64,000 bases of DNA from positions 2,294,001 to 2,358,000 of the forward strand of contig NZ_REFU01000001.1 in assembly GCF_003688915.1 (NCBI RefSeq), in the 5' to 3' direction. The notes under the pieces were generated by a model. The model was not told where the DNA came from. It was given only the letters and a program-made list of their open reading frames with translations, and made no database searches. This DNA is from Rhodococcus sp. SBT000017. GTDB lineage: Bacteria; Actinomycetota; Actinomycetes; Mycobacteriales; Mycobacteriaceae. Positions 11,107-19,637 of the stretch are shown piece by piece. The translations under genes were made by a program, and so were the position numbers. Each line of letters begins with the position of its first letter. Position 1 is the stretch's first letter.

Positions 11107-11604
11107 CTAACGCATACACAGCACTGCGCTACTGATCCATCCACGCTCTGCAACAAAAATCTCCAGTTTGTCAGTCGTCTGAGGCCAAACGACGGCCGTC
11201 TCCTCGCGCGCGACAATTCCACCGGAGGTCAGGATTATCGCCTCGACACCCGGAAGATCCCCTGAAGAAAAGGTGAATCCAGCACCACCCTCAGGACTGA
11301 TGAATGTGCTGTATTCAACAGACTTCCCCGCGACGGTAAGTGATTCCGGTTCCGTACCCATCACATTCAATTCGATCGGTTCATATTCGCGGGCGCATGC
11401 CACCACCACGTCAGAGGCCTCCGTGAACAACCACGAGTCGGCGTCGTCTACCTGCACCGCCGCCACGGGGCCGTTCACACCGGGCTGGAGTTCGACCACT
11501 CGTGTGGATACTTCGGCACTGTCGCCCTGCTCTTCCGAGCAAGCCCCCGTAGCCGCCAGAACGGCACCAGCAATCAAGACCGCTGCCCCCTTTTTTGCGT
11601 TCAA
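11107..11604 (-). CDS. Small secreted lipoprotein, unknown function
   Basis: A 165-residue protein with a signal peptide (MNAKKGAAVLIAGAVLAATG) and a likely lipidated Cys22 in TGAC, an acceptable though not ideal lipobox. The mature chain is beta-rich with two further Cys (VVACAREYE and the C-terminal AVLCMR). No family is recognised. It is transcribed in the same direction and just upstream of the tandem-domain lipoprotein (about 125 bases apart), so the two may be expressed together. Like that gene it lies in a less GC-rich pocket absent from the mycobacterial gene order. Confidence 0.65.
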   Translation of the reverse strand: MNAKKGAAVLIAGAVLAATGACSEEQGDSAEVSTRVVELQPGVNGPVAAVQVDDADSWLFTEASDVVVACAREYEPIELNVMGTEPESLTVAGKSVEYSTFISPEGGAGFTFSSGDLPGVEAIILTSGGIVAREETAVVWPQTTDKLEIFVAERGWISSAVLCMR

Positions 11605-11704
11605 GGTCGTCCCTCCATCGTAAAAACATTGACAGGCGAGACCAGATCTCCGACAAGCGATATCGAAGCCTCACAACCGAATTACCACAACGCATCGTGC
11701 ACCG

Positions 11705-11739
11705 CGGTAATGCGCAGCACTGAGGTGTGCACATTACCG
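11705..11739. repeat. Hairpin / palindrome CGGTAATG...CATTACCG
   Basis: An 8-bp perfect outer stem (CGGTAATG with CATTACCG) encloses an almost complementary inner stem (GCA-CAC with GTG-TGC) and a TGAG loop. It lies in the AT-rich gap about 100 bases upstream of the lipoprotein gene at 11604. It could be an operator or an RNA hairpin. Confidence 0.4.
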
Positions 11740-11941
11740 ATGCCCTCGCACGATGTCACTCAGACAATGTGCTTCAATTGGCTGACTGCATTCCGCAGTT
11801 CAATGTGCAATGATTTGAAATTTTTTGTTTCTCGCCTCCGACGCGTGGACCTGAACCGCACCGCATCGCACGTTCGCGCTCGAATCCTCCACGCCCATCG
11901 CCGCCTGTGAACTACCGACTGTGTCGGCTGTCGTCCTACCG

Positions 11942-11992
11942 CATGACTTTTGTCATGGTTCGGTCATGACGGTGTCACCTCAGGTCATGATG
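11942..11992 (+). promoter_or_regulatory. Phased GTCATG operator array
   Basis: CATGAC (11942) and GTCATG (11952) form an inverted repeat around TTTT. Palindromic GTCATGAC follows at 11963 and another GTCATGATG at 11984. The GTCATG copies start at 11952, 11963 and 11984, spaced 11 and 21 bases, i.e. one and two helical turns, so bound dimers would lie on one face. The array ends ~45 bases before the first gene of the ABC/histidine kinase/response regulator operon. A NarL-type regulator such as the product of 15132-15737 is the natural candidate binder. Confidence 0.55.
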
Positions 11993-12036
11993 CGCTGCAC
12001 TGTTTTCGGTGGTCCGGGCGCAGCAGACTCGTAGTC

Positions 12037-12264
12037 ATGAAGCAACCAGACGAAGGAAACCTGTTCACCGATCTCATGGAGCTCGGGCCGGCTCCGACGA
12101 TGGCGCGTGAGATCGTCGTCATCGTCATCAGCATCGCCATTGTCGCCGTGCTGTTCGCGATCGTCGGTACGTCGGTTCCGGCGTTCGTCGCACTCGGCGT
12201 CATCGTCGCCTTCATGGGCGTGCGGTTCGTCATCGGACTCCGCCACTGGGAGAAGCAATCATGA
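12037..12264 (+). CDS. Small two-helix membrane protein, first gene of ABC/TCS operon
   Basis: 75 residues: an acidic cytoplasmic start (MKQPDEGNLFTDLMELGPAP) and two membrane helices (IVVIVISIAIVAVLFAIVG and VPAFVALGVIVAFMGVRFVI) ending HWEKQS. The ATG at 12037 is used because translation before it has no protein character. The stop overlaps the start of the ABC ATPase gene by 4 bases, so it belongs to the operon. A possible accessory subunit; no family recognised. Confidence 0.65.
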   Translation: MKQPDEGNLFTDLMELGPAPTMAREIVVIVISIAIVAVLFAIVGTSVPAFVALGVIVAFMGVRFVIGLRHWEKQS

Positions 12265-13196
12265 CCATCATCGAAGTCAATGGTATGACTCGCCGCTACG
12301 GTTCGGGCAAGAACGCTTTCGAGGCCGTGAAGGCACTCGATCTGCATGTCGCGGAGGGTGAGCTGTTCGGTCTGCTGGGCACCAACGGTGCCGGCAAGAC
12401 GTCCACTCTCGAAGTGATTCAGGGACTTTCACGGCCCAGCGAGGGCACGGTGCGGATCATGGGAATGGATCCGGTGTCCGATCGCCGCAAGGTTCGGCCG
12501 TCTCTGGGCATCATGCTGCAGAAGGGCGGCCTGCCCCAGGACCTGACCACCGCGGAGAGCCTGCGGATGTGGGCGGGCACGTGCAGCAACCCGCTGCCGA
12601 CCGCGGAGGTGCTCGAGCGTGTAGACCTGGCCGACCGCGCCGATACCCGGGTGAAGTTCCTCTCGGGCGGCGAGCAGCGCAGGTTGGATCTGGCGTGCGC
12701 CATCATCAGCCGTCCGCGAGTGCTGTTCCTGGACGAACCGACCACCGGACTCGATCCCGAAAGTCGCCGCAACACATGGCGTTTGATCCAGGAGCTGAAG
12801 AACTCCGGTGTGACGATCATGCTCACGACGCACTACCTGGACGAGGCCGAGTCACTGTGCGATCGGCTGGCGATCATGCACCGCGGCACAGTCGTTCGCA
12901 GTGGAACGGTCGACGAGGTGGTTGCCGACCACCCCGCGAAGATCGAACTGAAGGCCCCCGGTACGGCGTTGCCGACACTGCCCGGTACCGCGATCGACGT
13001 CTCGGGAGACACCATCTCGATCCAGACGTCCTCGGTACAGGACACGCTCACCGACCTGCTCGTGTGGGCCCGCACCAACGGAGTGACCCTGCACGGCCTC
13101 GACGCCCGAGCAGCATCGCTCGAAACCGTATTCCTCTCCATCGCAGACGAATTCGACAATCCGGACTTCACACACACGAAGGTGATGAGCGCATGA
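12261..13196 (+). CDS. ABC transporter ATP-binding protein (ABC-2 type)
   Basis: 311-residue ATPase that powers the permease encoded next. Walker A GTNGAGKT at 40-47, Q-loop near 87, signature LSGGEQRR at 134-141, Walker B VLFLDEP at 154-160 and the switch His in LTTHYLDEAE. The last ~90 residues are the extra C-terminal domain common in drug/lipid exporters of the DrrA/CcmA type. The cargo is unknown; DesKR-like control suggests membrane stress or lipid-linked export. It overlaps both neighbours by 4 bases (ATGA). Confidence 0.9.
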   Translation: MTIIEVNGMTRRYGSGKNAFEAVKALDLHVAEGELFGLLGTNGAGKTSTLEVIQGLSRPSEGTVRIMGMDPVSDRRKVRPSLGIMLQKGGLPQDLTTAESLRMWAGTCSNPLPTAEVLERVDLADRADTRVKFLSGGEQRRLDLACAIISRPRVLFLDEPTTGLDPESRRNTWRLIQELKNSGVTIMLTTHYLDEAESLCDRLAIMHRGTVVRSGTVDEVVADHPAKIELKAPGTALPTLPGTAIDVSGDTISIQTSSVQDTLTDLLVWARTNGVTLHGLDARAASLETVFLSIADEFDNPDFTHTKVMSA

Positions 13197-13966
13197 GCAC
13201 GATGACCGCACTGTCACGAGCAGAGTTCACACTGCTCGGACGCAACCGAGTACTACTGTTCAACGCGATCGTCATGCCGTTGATCTTCCCCATCGCGCTG
13301 CTGATCATCGGTAGCCGCAGTGACGACGGATTGACCGATGCAGGCGTAGGAGCTGCACTCGAGATCTTCGCACTGTTCCTGCTCGTGTTCATGGTGTACT
13401 ACAACATGCTCTCGGTCTATGCCACGCGACGAGACGAGTTGGTGCTGAAGCGACTTCGCACCGGAGAGAGTTCGGACGTGCAGATTCTGCTCGGACCGGC
13501 GATTCCCTCGCTGATTCTCACCGTCGTCCTCGGCCTGATCGTCGGCGCAGTGGTGCTGGCCTTCGGCGGACCCGTTCCCACCAACGCGCTACTGGTCGTG
13601 GCCGCCCTGTTCGGCGGTGCTGCACTGTTCGCTGCCCTGGCGCTGATCACGTCGGCGTTCACCCGCAACGCAGAGGCCGCGCAGATCACCAGTTTGCCGG
13701 TGATCCTGGTCGCCATGGCCGGTTCCTCACTGCTCCGTGACGCCCTCCCGGATTCGTTCAGCAGGGTGATCGACCTGACCCCGATGGCCGCGGTCTCGGA
13801 CCTGCTCAACCTGGGCTGGTTCGGCACCACCACTCCCGGAGACGCGTCGATCGGCTTCGCTGGAACCTTCACCGAAGCCGGAATGCCGCTGGTGGTGATG
13901 CTCGCCTGGATCGTCGGCAGCCTGCTGATCGCCCGCACGCACTTCCGCTGGGAACCGCGGTCCTAG
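13193..13966 (+). CDS. ABC-2 type transporter permease
   Basis: 257 residues with six membrane helices: RNRVLLFNAIVMPLIFPIALLI, the long ALEIFALFLLVFMVYYNML helix, ATRRDELVLKRLRTGESSD (the typical ABC-2 cytoplasmic elbow), then SLILTVVLGLIVGAVVLAF, VAALFGGAALFAALALI and a last helix before HFRWEPRS. It would pair as a dimer with the preceding ATPase to form an exporter. ATG at 13193 overlaps the ATPase stop. Confidence 0.88.
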   Translation: MSTMTALSRAEFTLLGRNRVLLFNAIVMPLIFPIALLIIGSRSDDGLTDAGVGAALEIFALFLLVFMVYYNMLSVYATRRDELVLKRLRTGESSDVQILLGPAIPSLILTVVLGLIVGAVVLAFGGPVPTNALLVVAALFGGAALFAALALITSAFTRNAEAAQITSLPVILVAMAGSSLLRDALPDSFSRVIDLTPMAAVSDLLNLGWFGTTTPGDASIGFAGTFTEAGMPLVVMLAWIVGSLLIARTHFRWEPRS

Positions 13967-14004
13967 ATCGCACCTTTCGTCGACCGTCTGCAAGGGTGGA
14001 GATC

Positions 14005-15135
14005 ATGAAGCTGCACGAGTACCTCAACCCACTGCACGGCTGGAAAGACAGCAGTGACGTGGAGAAGGTGCGCGTCTACACCCGCCAGTCGTTCCTGACG
14101 CTCGCCGTCGCCGTCGCCGTCGCCGCGATGCTCACATCTCTGCAGTACGACGACTATCTGTCGATGGCGGCGGAGGCGGTCTGCGCCGCGGCTACTTTCG
14201 TGATCGTGCAGCGCACTCCCGCTATCGGTGGCGAGTCGAAGGCAAGTCCGCGCGTACCCCTGGGGGTCATGGCCGTCTCCGCCGTCGTGGTGGCGTTCAG
14301 CGGAGACTCGAACAATATGCTCTGGGCCGCCGCCCTCGCCACCACTGCCGTGGCAGCCCTCATTCCGTTGCGGTGGTGCCTGGCGGCCGCCGTGGCCGCC
14401 GCAGTGCTTGCGGCGGCGCTGGGACGCCCTGCGGTCGAAGCGGTCGTGCTCGGTCTCTTCATCGCATTTCTGGCCGTCACGCTGCAACTGTCGGCATGGC
14501 TGCTGCGCATCGTCACCGAACTCGACGCCACGCGCGACGCCGCAGCAGCACTGTCGGTCGCCGAGGAGCGATTGCGGTTCTCCCGGGATCTGCACGACGT
14601 CGTCGGCCGCGCACTGTCCGCCATTGCAGTCAAGAGCGAACTCGCCGCGACACTGGCTCGCCGGGGTGACGATCGAGCGGCGGGCCAGATGGACGAGGTT
14701 CGCGCACTCGCCCAGGAATCGATGACCGACGCTCGAAAACTGGTGCGGGGGTACCGATCGGTCGATGTGGCCTCGGAACTCGACGGCGCTCGATCCCTGC
14801 TGTCCGCCGCAGGCATTGCCACCGAACTGGTCGGTGAAACCTCGATCCTGAACGAACGCGCGGCCGAGGCCGCCGCCTGGGTGGTCCGTGAGGGTGTGAC
14901 GAACATTCTGCGGCACTCCGCGGCAACCTACTGCCGGATCGAGCTGAGCGCCGGCAGCATTCGCTTGACCAACGATCGTCCCAGTGCATCGTCCGGCCGC
15001 GACGACGGCACGGGCCTGAGCGGGTTGCGCGAACGATTGGTTGCTGTCGGCGGCACCCTGAATGTCGAGAAGACCTCCGAGGAATTCACCCTCACGGCGG
15101 CGCTACCGACCGAGAACCCTAGGACGACATCATGA
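14005..15135 (+). CDS. NarL-type sensor histidine kinase (DesK-like)
   Basis: 376-residue membrane kinase. Five to six membrane helices fill residues ~28-165, with almost no extracytoplasmic domain, as in DesK-like sensors that read the membrane itself. HisKA_3 dimerisation helix FSRDLHDVVGRALSAIAVKSE places the phospho-accepting histidine at 197. The HATPase domain shows VVREGVTNILRHS (N box) and GTGLSGLRERL (G box). The ATG at 14005 with AAGGGTGGAG before it is preferred to the GTG at 13996, which lies within that ribosome site. The stop overlaps the regulator start by 4 bases. Confidence 0.9.
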   Translation: MKLHEYLNPLHGWKDSSDVEKVRVYTRQSFLTLAVAVAVAAMLTSLQYDDYLSMAAEAVCAAATFVIVQRTPAIGGESKASPRVPLGVMAVSAVVVAFSGDSNNMLWAAALATTAVAALIPLRWCLAAAVAAAVLAAALGRPAVEAVVLGLFIAFLAVTLQLSAWLLRIVTELDATRDAAAALSVAEERLRFSRDLHDVVGRALSAIAVKSELAATLARRGDDRAAGQMDEVRALAQESMTDARKLVRGYRSVDVASELDGARSLLSAAGIATELVGETSILNERAAEAAAWVVREGVTNILRHSAATYCRIELSAGSIRLTNDRPSASSGRDDGTGLSGLRERLVAVGGTLNVEKTSEEFTLTAALPTENPRTTS

Positions 15136-15737
15136 TTCGAGTTCTGCTGGCCGACGACGAGAATCTCATTCGTGCTGCGCTGGCGACCATGCTCGATCTC
15201 GAGGACGACATCGAGATCGTCGGGCAGGCCGACTCCGGCGAGAAGGCGCTGACCGTCGCAGCCTCGCTCGCCCCCGACGTGGCAGTGCTGGACCTGCAGA
15301 TGGGCGGGATCGACGGCATCGAGACGGCCCAGAAGATCGCCGAGACGCTACCCACCTGCGCGTCGATCATCGTCACCAGCCATGGTCGGCCGGGCTACCT
15401 CAAGAAGGCGCTCGAAGCGGGCGTGCGCGGGTTCCTCCCCAAGACCACCTCGGCTGCCACCCTGGCAGAGGTGGTGCGCACCGTGCACGGCGGCGGGCGC
15501 TACGTCGACCCGACGCTGGCCGCGGAAGCGATCGGAGCCGGCGACTCGCCGCTCACACCGCGCGAGGCCGATGTGCTCGAGTTCGCCGCCGACGGCGCGT
15601 CGATCGCGGAGATCGCACAGCGGGCCCATCTTTCGCCCGGCACCACCCGCAACTACCTGTCCGCGGCAGCAGCCAAACTGGGTGCAGCGAACCGGCACGA
15701 GGCCTGCGCTCTCGCTCGACGCCACGGCTGGATCTGA
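15132..15737 (+). CDS. NarL/DesR-family response regulator
   Basis: 201 residues: receiver domain with the acidic pair (ADDE at 7-10), phospho-acceptor Asp54 in VLDLQMGG, Thr82 and Lys104 (LPKTTS), then a LuxR-type helix-turn-helix (PLTPREADVLEFAADGASIAEIAQRAHLSPGTTRNYLSAAAAKLGA). It is partnered with the kinase immediately upstream. It probably controls its own operon through the GTCATG array at 11942-11992. It ends 8 bases before the stop of the convergent MFS gene. Confidence 0.92.
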   Translation: MIRVLLADDENLIRAALATMLDLEDDIEIVGQADSGEKALTVAASLAPDVAVLDLQMGGIDGIETAQKIAETLPTCASIIVTSHGRPGYLKKALEAGVRGFLPKTTSAATLAEVVRTVHGGGRYVDPTLAAEAIGAGDSPLTPREADVLEFAADGASIAEIAQRAHLSPGTTRNYLSAAAAKLGAANRHEACALARRHGWI

Positions 15738-15744
15738 CCCACCG

Positions 15745-17049
15745 TCACACCTTCGTGCTCACGGCGACGGTGTCGAGGGTGGGGAGCCGGTGACCGTTTG
15801 CGGGTGGTACAACGGTGATCCGCAAATTGTTGTGCCGCAGCAGATACACGGCCGCGAAGAGGCCGGTCGCCAGGGAGATGACCCCGCCGAACAGCAACGG
15901 TGCCCGCGGATCGAGGGCGTCGGCGAGCCAACCGAGAACCGGACTGCCCAGCGGAGTGCCGCCGAGGAAGCACAGCATGTAGATGCCCATCACGCGTCCG
16001 CGCATGTCGGACGGCACCGACATCTGCAGAATGTTCATCGCCGACGTCGTGAACGTCAACGTCAGGGCACCGGTGGGTATCAGCAGAAGTGCGACGAGCA
16101 GGTAGTTGGGCATCAATCCGACGATCAGCTCGAAGGCTCCGAAGGCGATGACGGCACCGATGAACAGCCGCAGGCGCGGCGCGCTCGCCCGCCGCGCAGC
16201 CAGAGTCGCTCCGGCCAACGTTCCGACTGCCAGGGTGGTCGAGAGCAGACCGTAGGCGTCTGCTCCGCTACCGAACGTGTTGCGCGCCAACACCGACAGA
16301 CTCAGCGGGAAGTTGAGGCCGAACGTCGAGACCATGAAGACCGTGGCCAGCAGTACTCGTAGGTCACCGCGCCCCCAGACGTACCGAAAGCCCTCCCGCA
16401 CCTGCCCTTTGGCGCGTGGGGCCGGTTCGACGCGGAAGAGCTGACCGACGTTCATCGCCACGAGGGCACCGAAGACCGCCGCGAACGACACGGCATTGAT
16501 GAGAAACACCCAGCCGGTGCCGACGAGGGTGATGAGCACTCCGGACACGGCAGGGCCGACGATGCGCGCCATGTTGAAGGTCATCGAGTTCAACGCGATC
16601 GCATTGGCGAGGGTCTCTTTGCCGACCATCTCGATGGTGAACGATTGCCGCACCGGTGCGTCGATCGCGGACGAGCAGCCGAGGATGAATGCGATGACGT
16701 AGACGTGCCACAGCTCGACCATCCCCCCGACGTCGAGCACGCCGAGCACCAGACCGCATACCGCGGCGAAGACCTGGGTGATCATGAGTAGCTTGCGCTT
16801 GTCGTAGCGGTCTGCCAGGACCCCACCCCAGACCGAGAGGAACAGCGTCGGCCCGAACTGCAGGGCCATGACGATGCCGACGGCGAAGCCGTTGCCGCCG
16901 GACAGCGTCAGAACGAGCCAGTCCTGGGCAACCCGCTGCATCCACGTGCCGACCAGCGAGACGATCTGCCCTGACGCCCACAATCGGTAGTTGCGAGTCT
17001 TCAGTGCGGCGAACATCGTCGAGCCGGAGGTACGGGAAGCAGGGGCCAC
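15745..17049 (-). CDS. MFS transporter, EntS/MFS_3-like
   Basis: 434 residues, about twelve membrane helices, beginning FAALKTRNYRLWASGQIVSLVGTWMQRVAQDWLVL, with GGVLADRYDKRKLL in the 2-3 loop and PSDMRGRVMGIYM in the later loop. The same branch as the transporter at 425-1717 but clearly divergent. Substrate unknown; the MarR gene 24 bases upstream on the same strand suggests a drug- or metabolite-inducible exporter. GTG start at 17049. Confidence 0.85.
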   Translation of the reverse strand: MAPASRTSGSTMFAALKTRNYRLWASGQIVSLVGTWMQRVAQDWLVLTLSGGNGFAVGIVMALQFGPTLFLSVWGGVLADRYDKRKLLMITQVFAAVCGLVLGVLDVGGMVELWHVYVIAFILGCSSAIDAPVRQSFTIEMVGKETLANAIALNSMTFNMARIVGPAVSGVLITLVGTGWVFLINAVSFAAVFGALVAMNVGQLFRVEPAPRAKGQVREGFRYVWGRGDLRVLLATVFMVSTFGLNFPLSLSVLARNTFGSGADAYGLLSTTLAVGTLAGATLAARRASAPRLRLFIGAVIAFGAFELIVGLMPNYLLVALLLIPTGALTLTFTTSAMNILQMSVPSDMRGRVMGIYMLCFLGGTPLGSPVLGWLADALDPRAPLLFGGVISLATGLFAAVYLLRHNNLRITVVPPANGHRLPTLDTVAVSTKV

Positions 17050-17073
17050 CGTTCAAATAATAAACCTAGGTAA

Positions 17074-17520
17074 CTACTCGGAGTCGCTGACGAGGGCCCC
17101 GATGATCGTCACCGCGTCACGGAGTGTGTCGAGCTGCTCGGGCCCGAGGCCTGCTAGCTGCGCGGTCATCCACGCTTCGCGGGCACTGGCCTCGTCGGCG
17201 ATCAGTTCTCGACCGGCCGGTGAGAGCGAGACGATCACCTGCCGCCCGTCGGTGGGATGCGGGGTGCGCGCCACCAGACCGAGTTCGGCCAACGATGCGA
17301 TCACCCGCGTCATCGACGGCGGCTGGACCTTCTCTCGCGCGGCCAATGCACCCGGCGTCATGTCGCCCTCCCGACTCAGCGTGGCCAGAGCCGACAGCTG
17401 AGTGAGCGAGACTTGCGAGTCCACTCGCCTACCCCGAAGGTGGCGAGTCAGCCTCACCACCGCAAGCGACAGGTCGCTTGCCAATTCCCGATTGTCCTTC
17501 ACACCATTTCCCGACGTCAC
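17074..17520 (-). CDS. MarR-family transcriptional regulator
   Basis: 148 residues with a winged helix: [70 protein letters not shown]. The DGRQ wing is the usual MarR hairpin. It lies directly upstream of, and in line with, the MFS gene; the 24-base gap contains a CCTAGG palindrome that may be part of an operator or simply a spacer. It corresponds to Rv0880. Likely represses its own MFS operon until a ligand binds. Confidence 0.88.
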   Translation of the reverse strand: MTSGNGVKDNRELASDLSLAVVRLTRHLRGRRVDSQVSLTQLSALATLSREGDMTPGALAAREKVQPPSMTRVIASLAELGLVARTPHPTDGRQVIVSLSPAGRELIADEASAREAWMTAQLAGLGPEQLDTLRDAVTIIGALVSDSE

Positions 17521-17554
17521 AGCGCAGAGAATACGCCCTGGTACCGACCACGCG

Positions 17555-19006
17555 TCATGTAACCGCCTCGGTGATGGGTCCGACGGCGAAATATGCGACG
17601 AACAACAACGCGACGATCCACAACAGGGGATGGACCGACTTCGCCCGACCGGACCCGACCGCGAGTAGGACCCAGGTGATGAAACCGACGCCGATCCCGT
17701 TGGCGATGGAGTACGTGAAGGGCATCACCACGATGGTCAGGAAGGCAGGCAGCGCGTAATCGAAGCGGCGGAAGTCGATGTCGAGAACCTGCCCGATCAT
17801 CAACGCACCCACCACGACCAGTGCCGGAGCAGCCGCTTCGATCGGAACGACGGCCGTGAGCGGGGTGAAGAACATGGCCAGCAGGAAGAGCAGTCCGGTG
17901 ACGACGTTGGCCAGTCCGGTACGCGCACCCTCGGCGATTCCGGAAGCCGATTCCACGAACACGGTGTTCGACGACGCCGACGCACCGCCTCCGACGATGG
18001 CTCCGGCCCCCTCGACGACCAGCGCCTTGCCGATGTTCGGCAATTTTCCGTCCTTGTCCAGCTTCGCTTCCTTGCCCAGACCCGTCATCGTGCCCATCGC
18101 GTCGAAGAAATTCGCGAGTACGAGCGTGAACACCAGCAGGCTCGCTGCGAGCACGCCGATGCGAGTGAACGCTCCGAACAGGTCGACCTCGCCCACCAGG
18201 GACAGATCAGGAGACTGAATCAACTCGGTTGGCAGCTGCGGGACCGAGAGGTTCCAGCCCTTGGGGTCGACGCCGTTCGACGGACCCACGTCGGTGACGG
18301 CCTCGACGATCGCCGCCAGCACCGTCGTGACCACGATGCCGATCAGCAGACCGCCACGCACCTTGCGCACCACCAGCACACCCATCAGCAACAACCCGAA
18401 CACGAAGATCACCGTCGGCCACGACGCGATGGACCCGTCGATGCCGAGCCCGACGGGAACCGTCGTGCCCGCGGCGTCGGGGATGCGGCGCACGAAGCCG
18501 GAGTCGACCAGCCCGATGAAGGCGATGAACGCGCCGATACCGGCGGCGATCGCAGCCTTGAGCTCGGCCGGGATCGCGTTGAACACCGCCGTGCGGAATC
18601 CGCTCACCGCCAGCAACACGATGATGATGCCGTCGATGACGACGAGTCCCATCGCCTCGGGCCACGTCACCTGCGGTGCGATCGTGACGGCGAGCAGGGT
18701 GTTGATGCCCAGGCCTGCCGCGATGCCGAAGGGATAGTTGGCGACGATGCCGAAGGCGATGCTCATGAATCCGGCCACCAGCGCGGTCACGGCGGCGACC
18801 TGGGCGACCGGCAGAATGTTGCCGAGCACGTCGGTCTTGGCCGCTGCGTCGTCGGCGGAGAAGCTGCCCAGGATCAGCGGATTGAGGACGACGATGTAAG
18901 CCATGGCCACGAAGGTGACCACGCCTCCTCGAACCTCGGATCCGACCGTCGAGCCGCGTTCGGTGATCTTGAAGTAGTTGTCGAGTAGCCGCGACGACAA
19001 TTGCAT
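17555..19006 (-). CDS. NCS2-type purine permease (AzgA-like)
   Basis: 483-residue permease, likely a proton symporter for hypoxanthine/guanine or related bases. AzgA-type features are [34 protein letters not shown], the [16 protein letters not shown] stretch, and the conserved [33 protein letters not shown] block. Around 12-14 membrane helices. ATG at 19006; homologues start within a few residues of this point, and the longer reading frame upstream is unlike any protein. It is divergent from the DUF2530 gene. Confidence 0.9.
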   Translation of the reverse strand: MQLSSRLLDNYFKITERGSTVGSEVRGGVVTFVAMAYIVVLNPLILGSFSADDAAAKTDVLGNILPVAQVAAVTALVAGFMSIAFGIVANYPFGIAAGLGINTLLAVTIAPQVTWPEAMGLVVIDGIIIVLLAVSGFRTAVFNAIPAELKAAIAAGIGAFIAFIGLVDSGFVRRIPDAAGTTVPVGLGIDGSIASWPTVIFVFGLLLMGVLVVRKVRGGLLIGIVVTTVLAAIVEAVTDVGPSNGVDPKGWNLSVPQLPTELIQSPDLSLVGEVDLFGAFTRIGVLAASLLVFTLVLANFFDAMGTMTGLGKEAKLDKDGKLPNIGKALVVEGAGAIVGGGASASSNTVFVESASGIAEGARTGLANVVTGLLFLLAMFFTPLTAVVPIEAAAPALVVVGALMIGQVLDIDFRRFDYALPAFLTIVVMPFTYSIANGIGVGFITWVLLAVGSGRAKSVHPLLWIVALLFVAYFAVGPITEAVT

Positions 19007-19049
19007 GAGCGAACGATAAAGCACACCGAAGCAGTTGGGTAACCGCAGC

Positions 19050-19103
19050 GGCGCAGCCGAGACCGACACAGCGGCGCAGCCGAGAACGACACAGTGGCGT
19101 AGC
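19050..19103. repeat. 23-bp tandem repeat, 2.3 copies
   Basis: GGCGCAGCCGAGACCGACAC-type units occupy 19050-19072 and 19073-19095 (differing at two or three positions) with a third partial copy at 19096-19103. The block fills most of the divergent promoter gap between the permease and the DUF2530 gene. Confidence 0.7.
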
Positions 19104-19112
19104 TTGAATTTC

Positions 19113-19352
19113 GTGGCCGACCTCCCCCAGATTCCGCGCAGCCTCACCGATCCGGTGCCGGTGTTGGCGATCGGCATCCTCGGCTGGATCATCGCGCTGG
19201 TGGTGTTCACGGCCACCGGAGATCGGGGCGGCGACGCACTGGCGACGTGTTGGTCCGGTATCGCCGTGGGTGCCGTAGGGTTCGGAATCTTCCTGATACA
19301 GAGAGCGGCGTCACGTCGCGGGAGCAAAACCGCCCAACGCGGCCTCGATTGA
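19113..19352 (+). CDS. DUF2530-like small membrane protein
   Basis: 79 residues starting VADLPQIPRSLTDPVPVLAIG, with two membrane helices (LAIGILGWIIALVVFTATG and the GIAVGAVGFGIFLIQRAA segment) and a basic tail. Fits DUF2530, counterpart of Rv0879c beside the MarR gene. GTG at 19113, ten bases after the tandem repeat. No biochemical role is known. Confidence 0.7.
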   Translation: MADLPQIPRSLTDPVPVLAIGILGWIIALVVFTATGDRGGDALATCWSGIAVGAVGFGIFLIQRAASRRGSKTAQRGLD

Positions 19353-19445
19353 GATCAGGATCACGTTAGCTCGATCACCGCAGGCCCCCTGACGTGGGCA
19401 AACTAACCCGCCAGCCGGTTGAGTAACACAAAGTTAACGTGGACC

Positions 19446-19637
19446 ATGGGTTATGTCAGTTCAGATAACCTCTCGATCCACGAAAGCCAGGCCATGAAGT
19501 TCGTCGCTCAGTACCGCAATCGCCGTAACCACGTCCGCTCGCTCCGCGCCCTCTACGCACGCGCCAACGCTGTCTCCAGCCCGGCCATGCGCGACGAGCT
19601 GCTCGTCATCGCCCAGCGCTCTGATTTCTCGCGCTGA
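19446..19637 (+). CDS. Small conserved-looking basic protein
   Basis: 63 residues, MGYVSSDNLSIHESQAMKFV followed by an Arg-rich helical stretch (AQYRNRRNHVRSLRALYARA). No family is recognised. Good codon-position GC bias and a clean start favour a real gene; a second ATG (MKFVAQ) lies 25 codons in. Its last 32 bases overlap the end of the convergent PAP2 gene. Confidence 0.5.
   Translation: MGYVSSDNLSIHESQAMKFVAQYRNRRNHVRSLRALYARANAVSSPAMRDELLVIAQRSDFSR

Larger units (their letters stand above)
11605..12036. other. 430-bp gene-free regulatory gap
   Basis: No convincing gene is seen here. The left part is AT-rich for this genome (for example around 11800-11840) and contains the divergent promoters for the lipoproteins and the ABC/two-component operon. 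A hairpin lies at 11705-11739 and an operator array at 11942-11992. Confidence 0.7.

Noticed and set aside
17050..17073. MarR operator at CCTAGG
   Set aside because: The 6-bp palindrome is too short and lies inside the putative operon rather than before the MarR gene; kept only as a remark.
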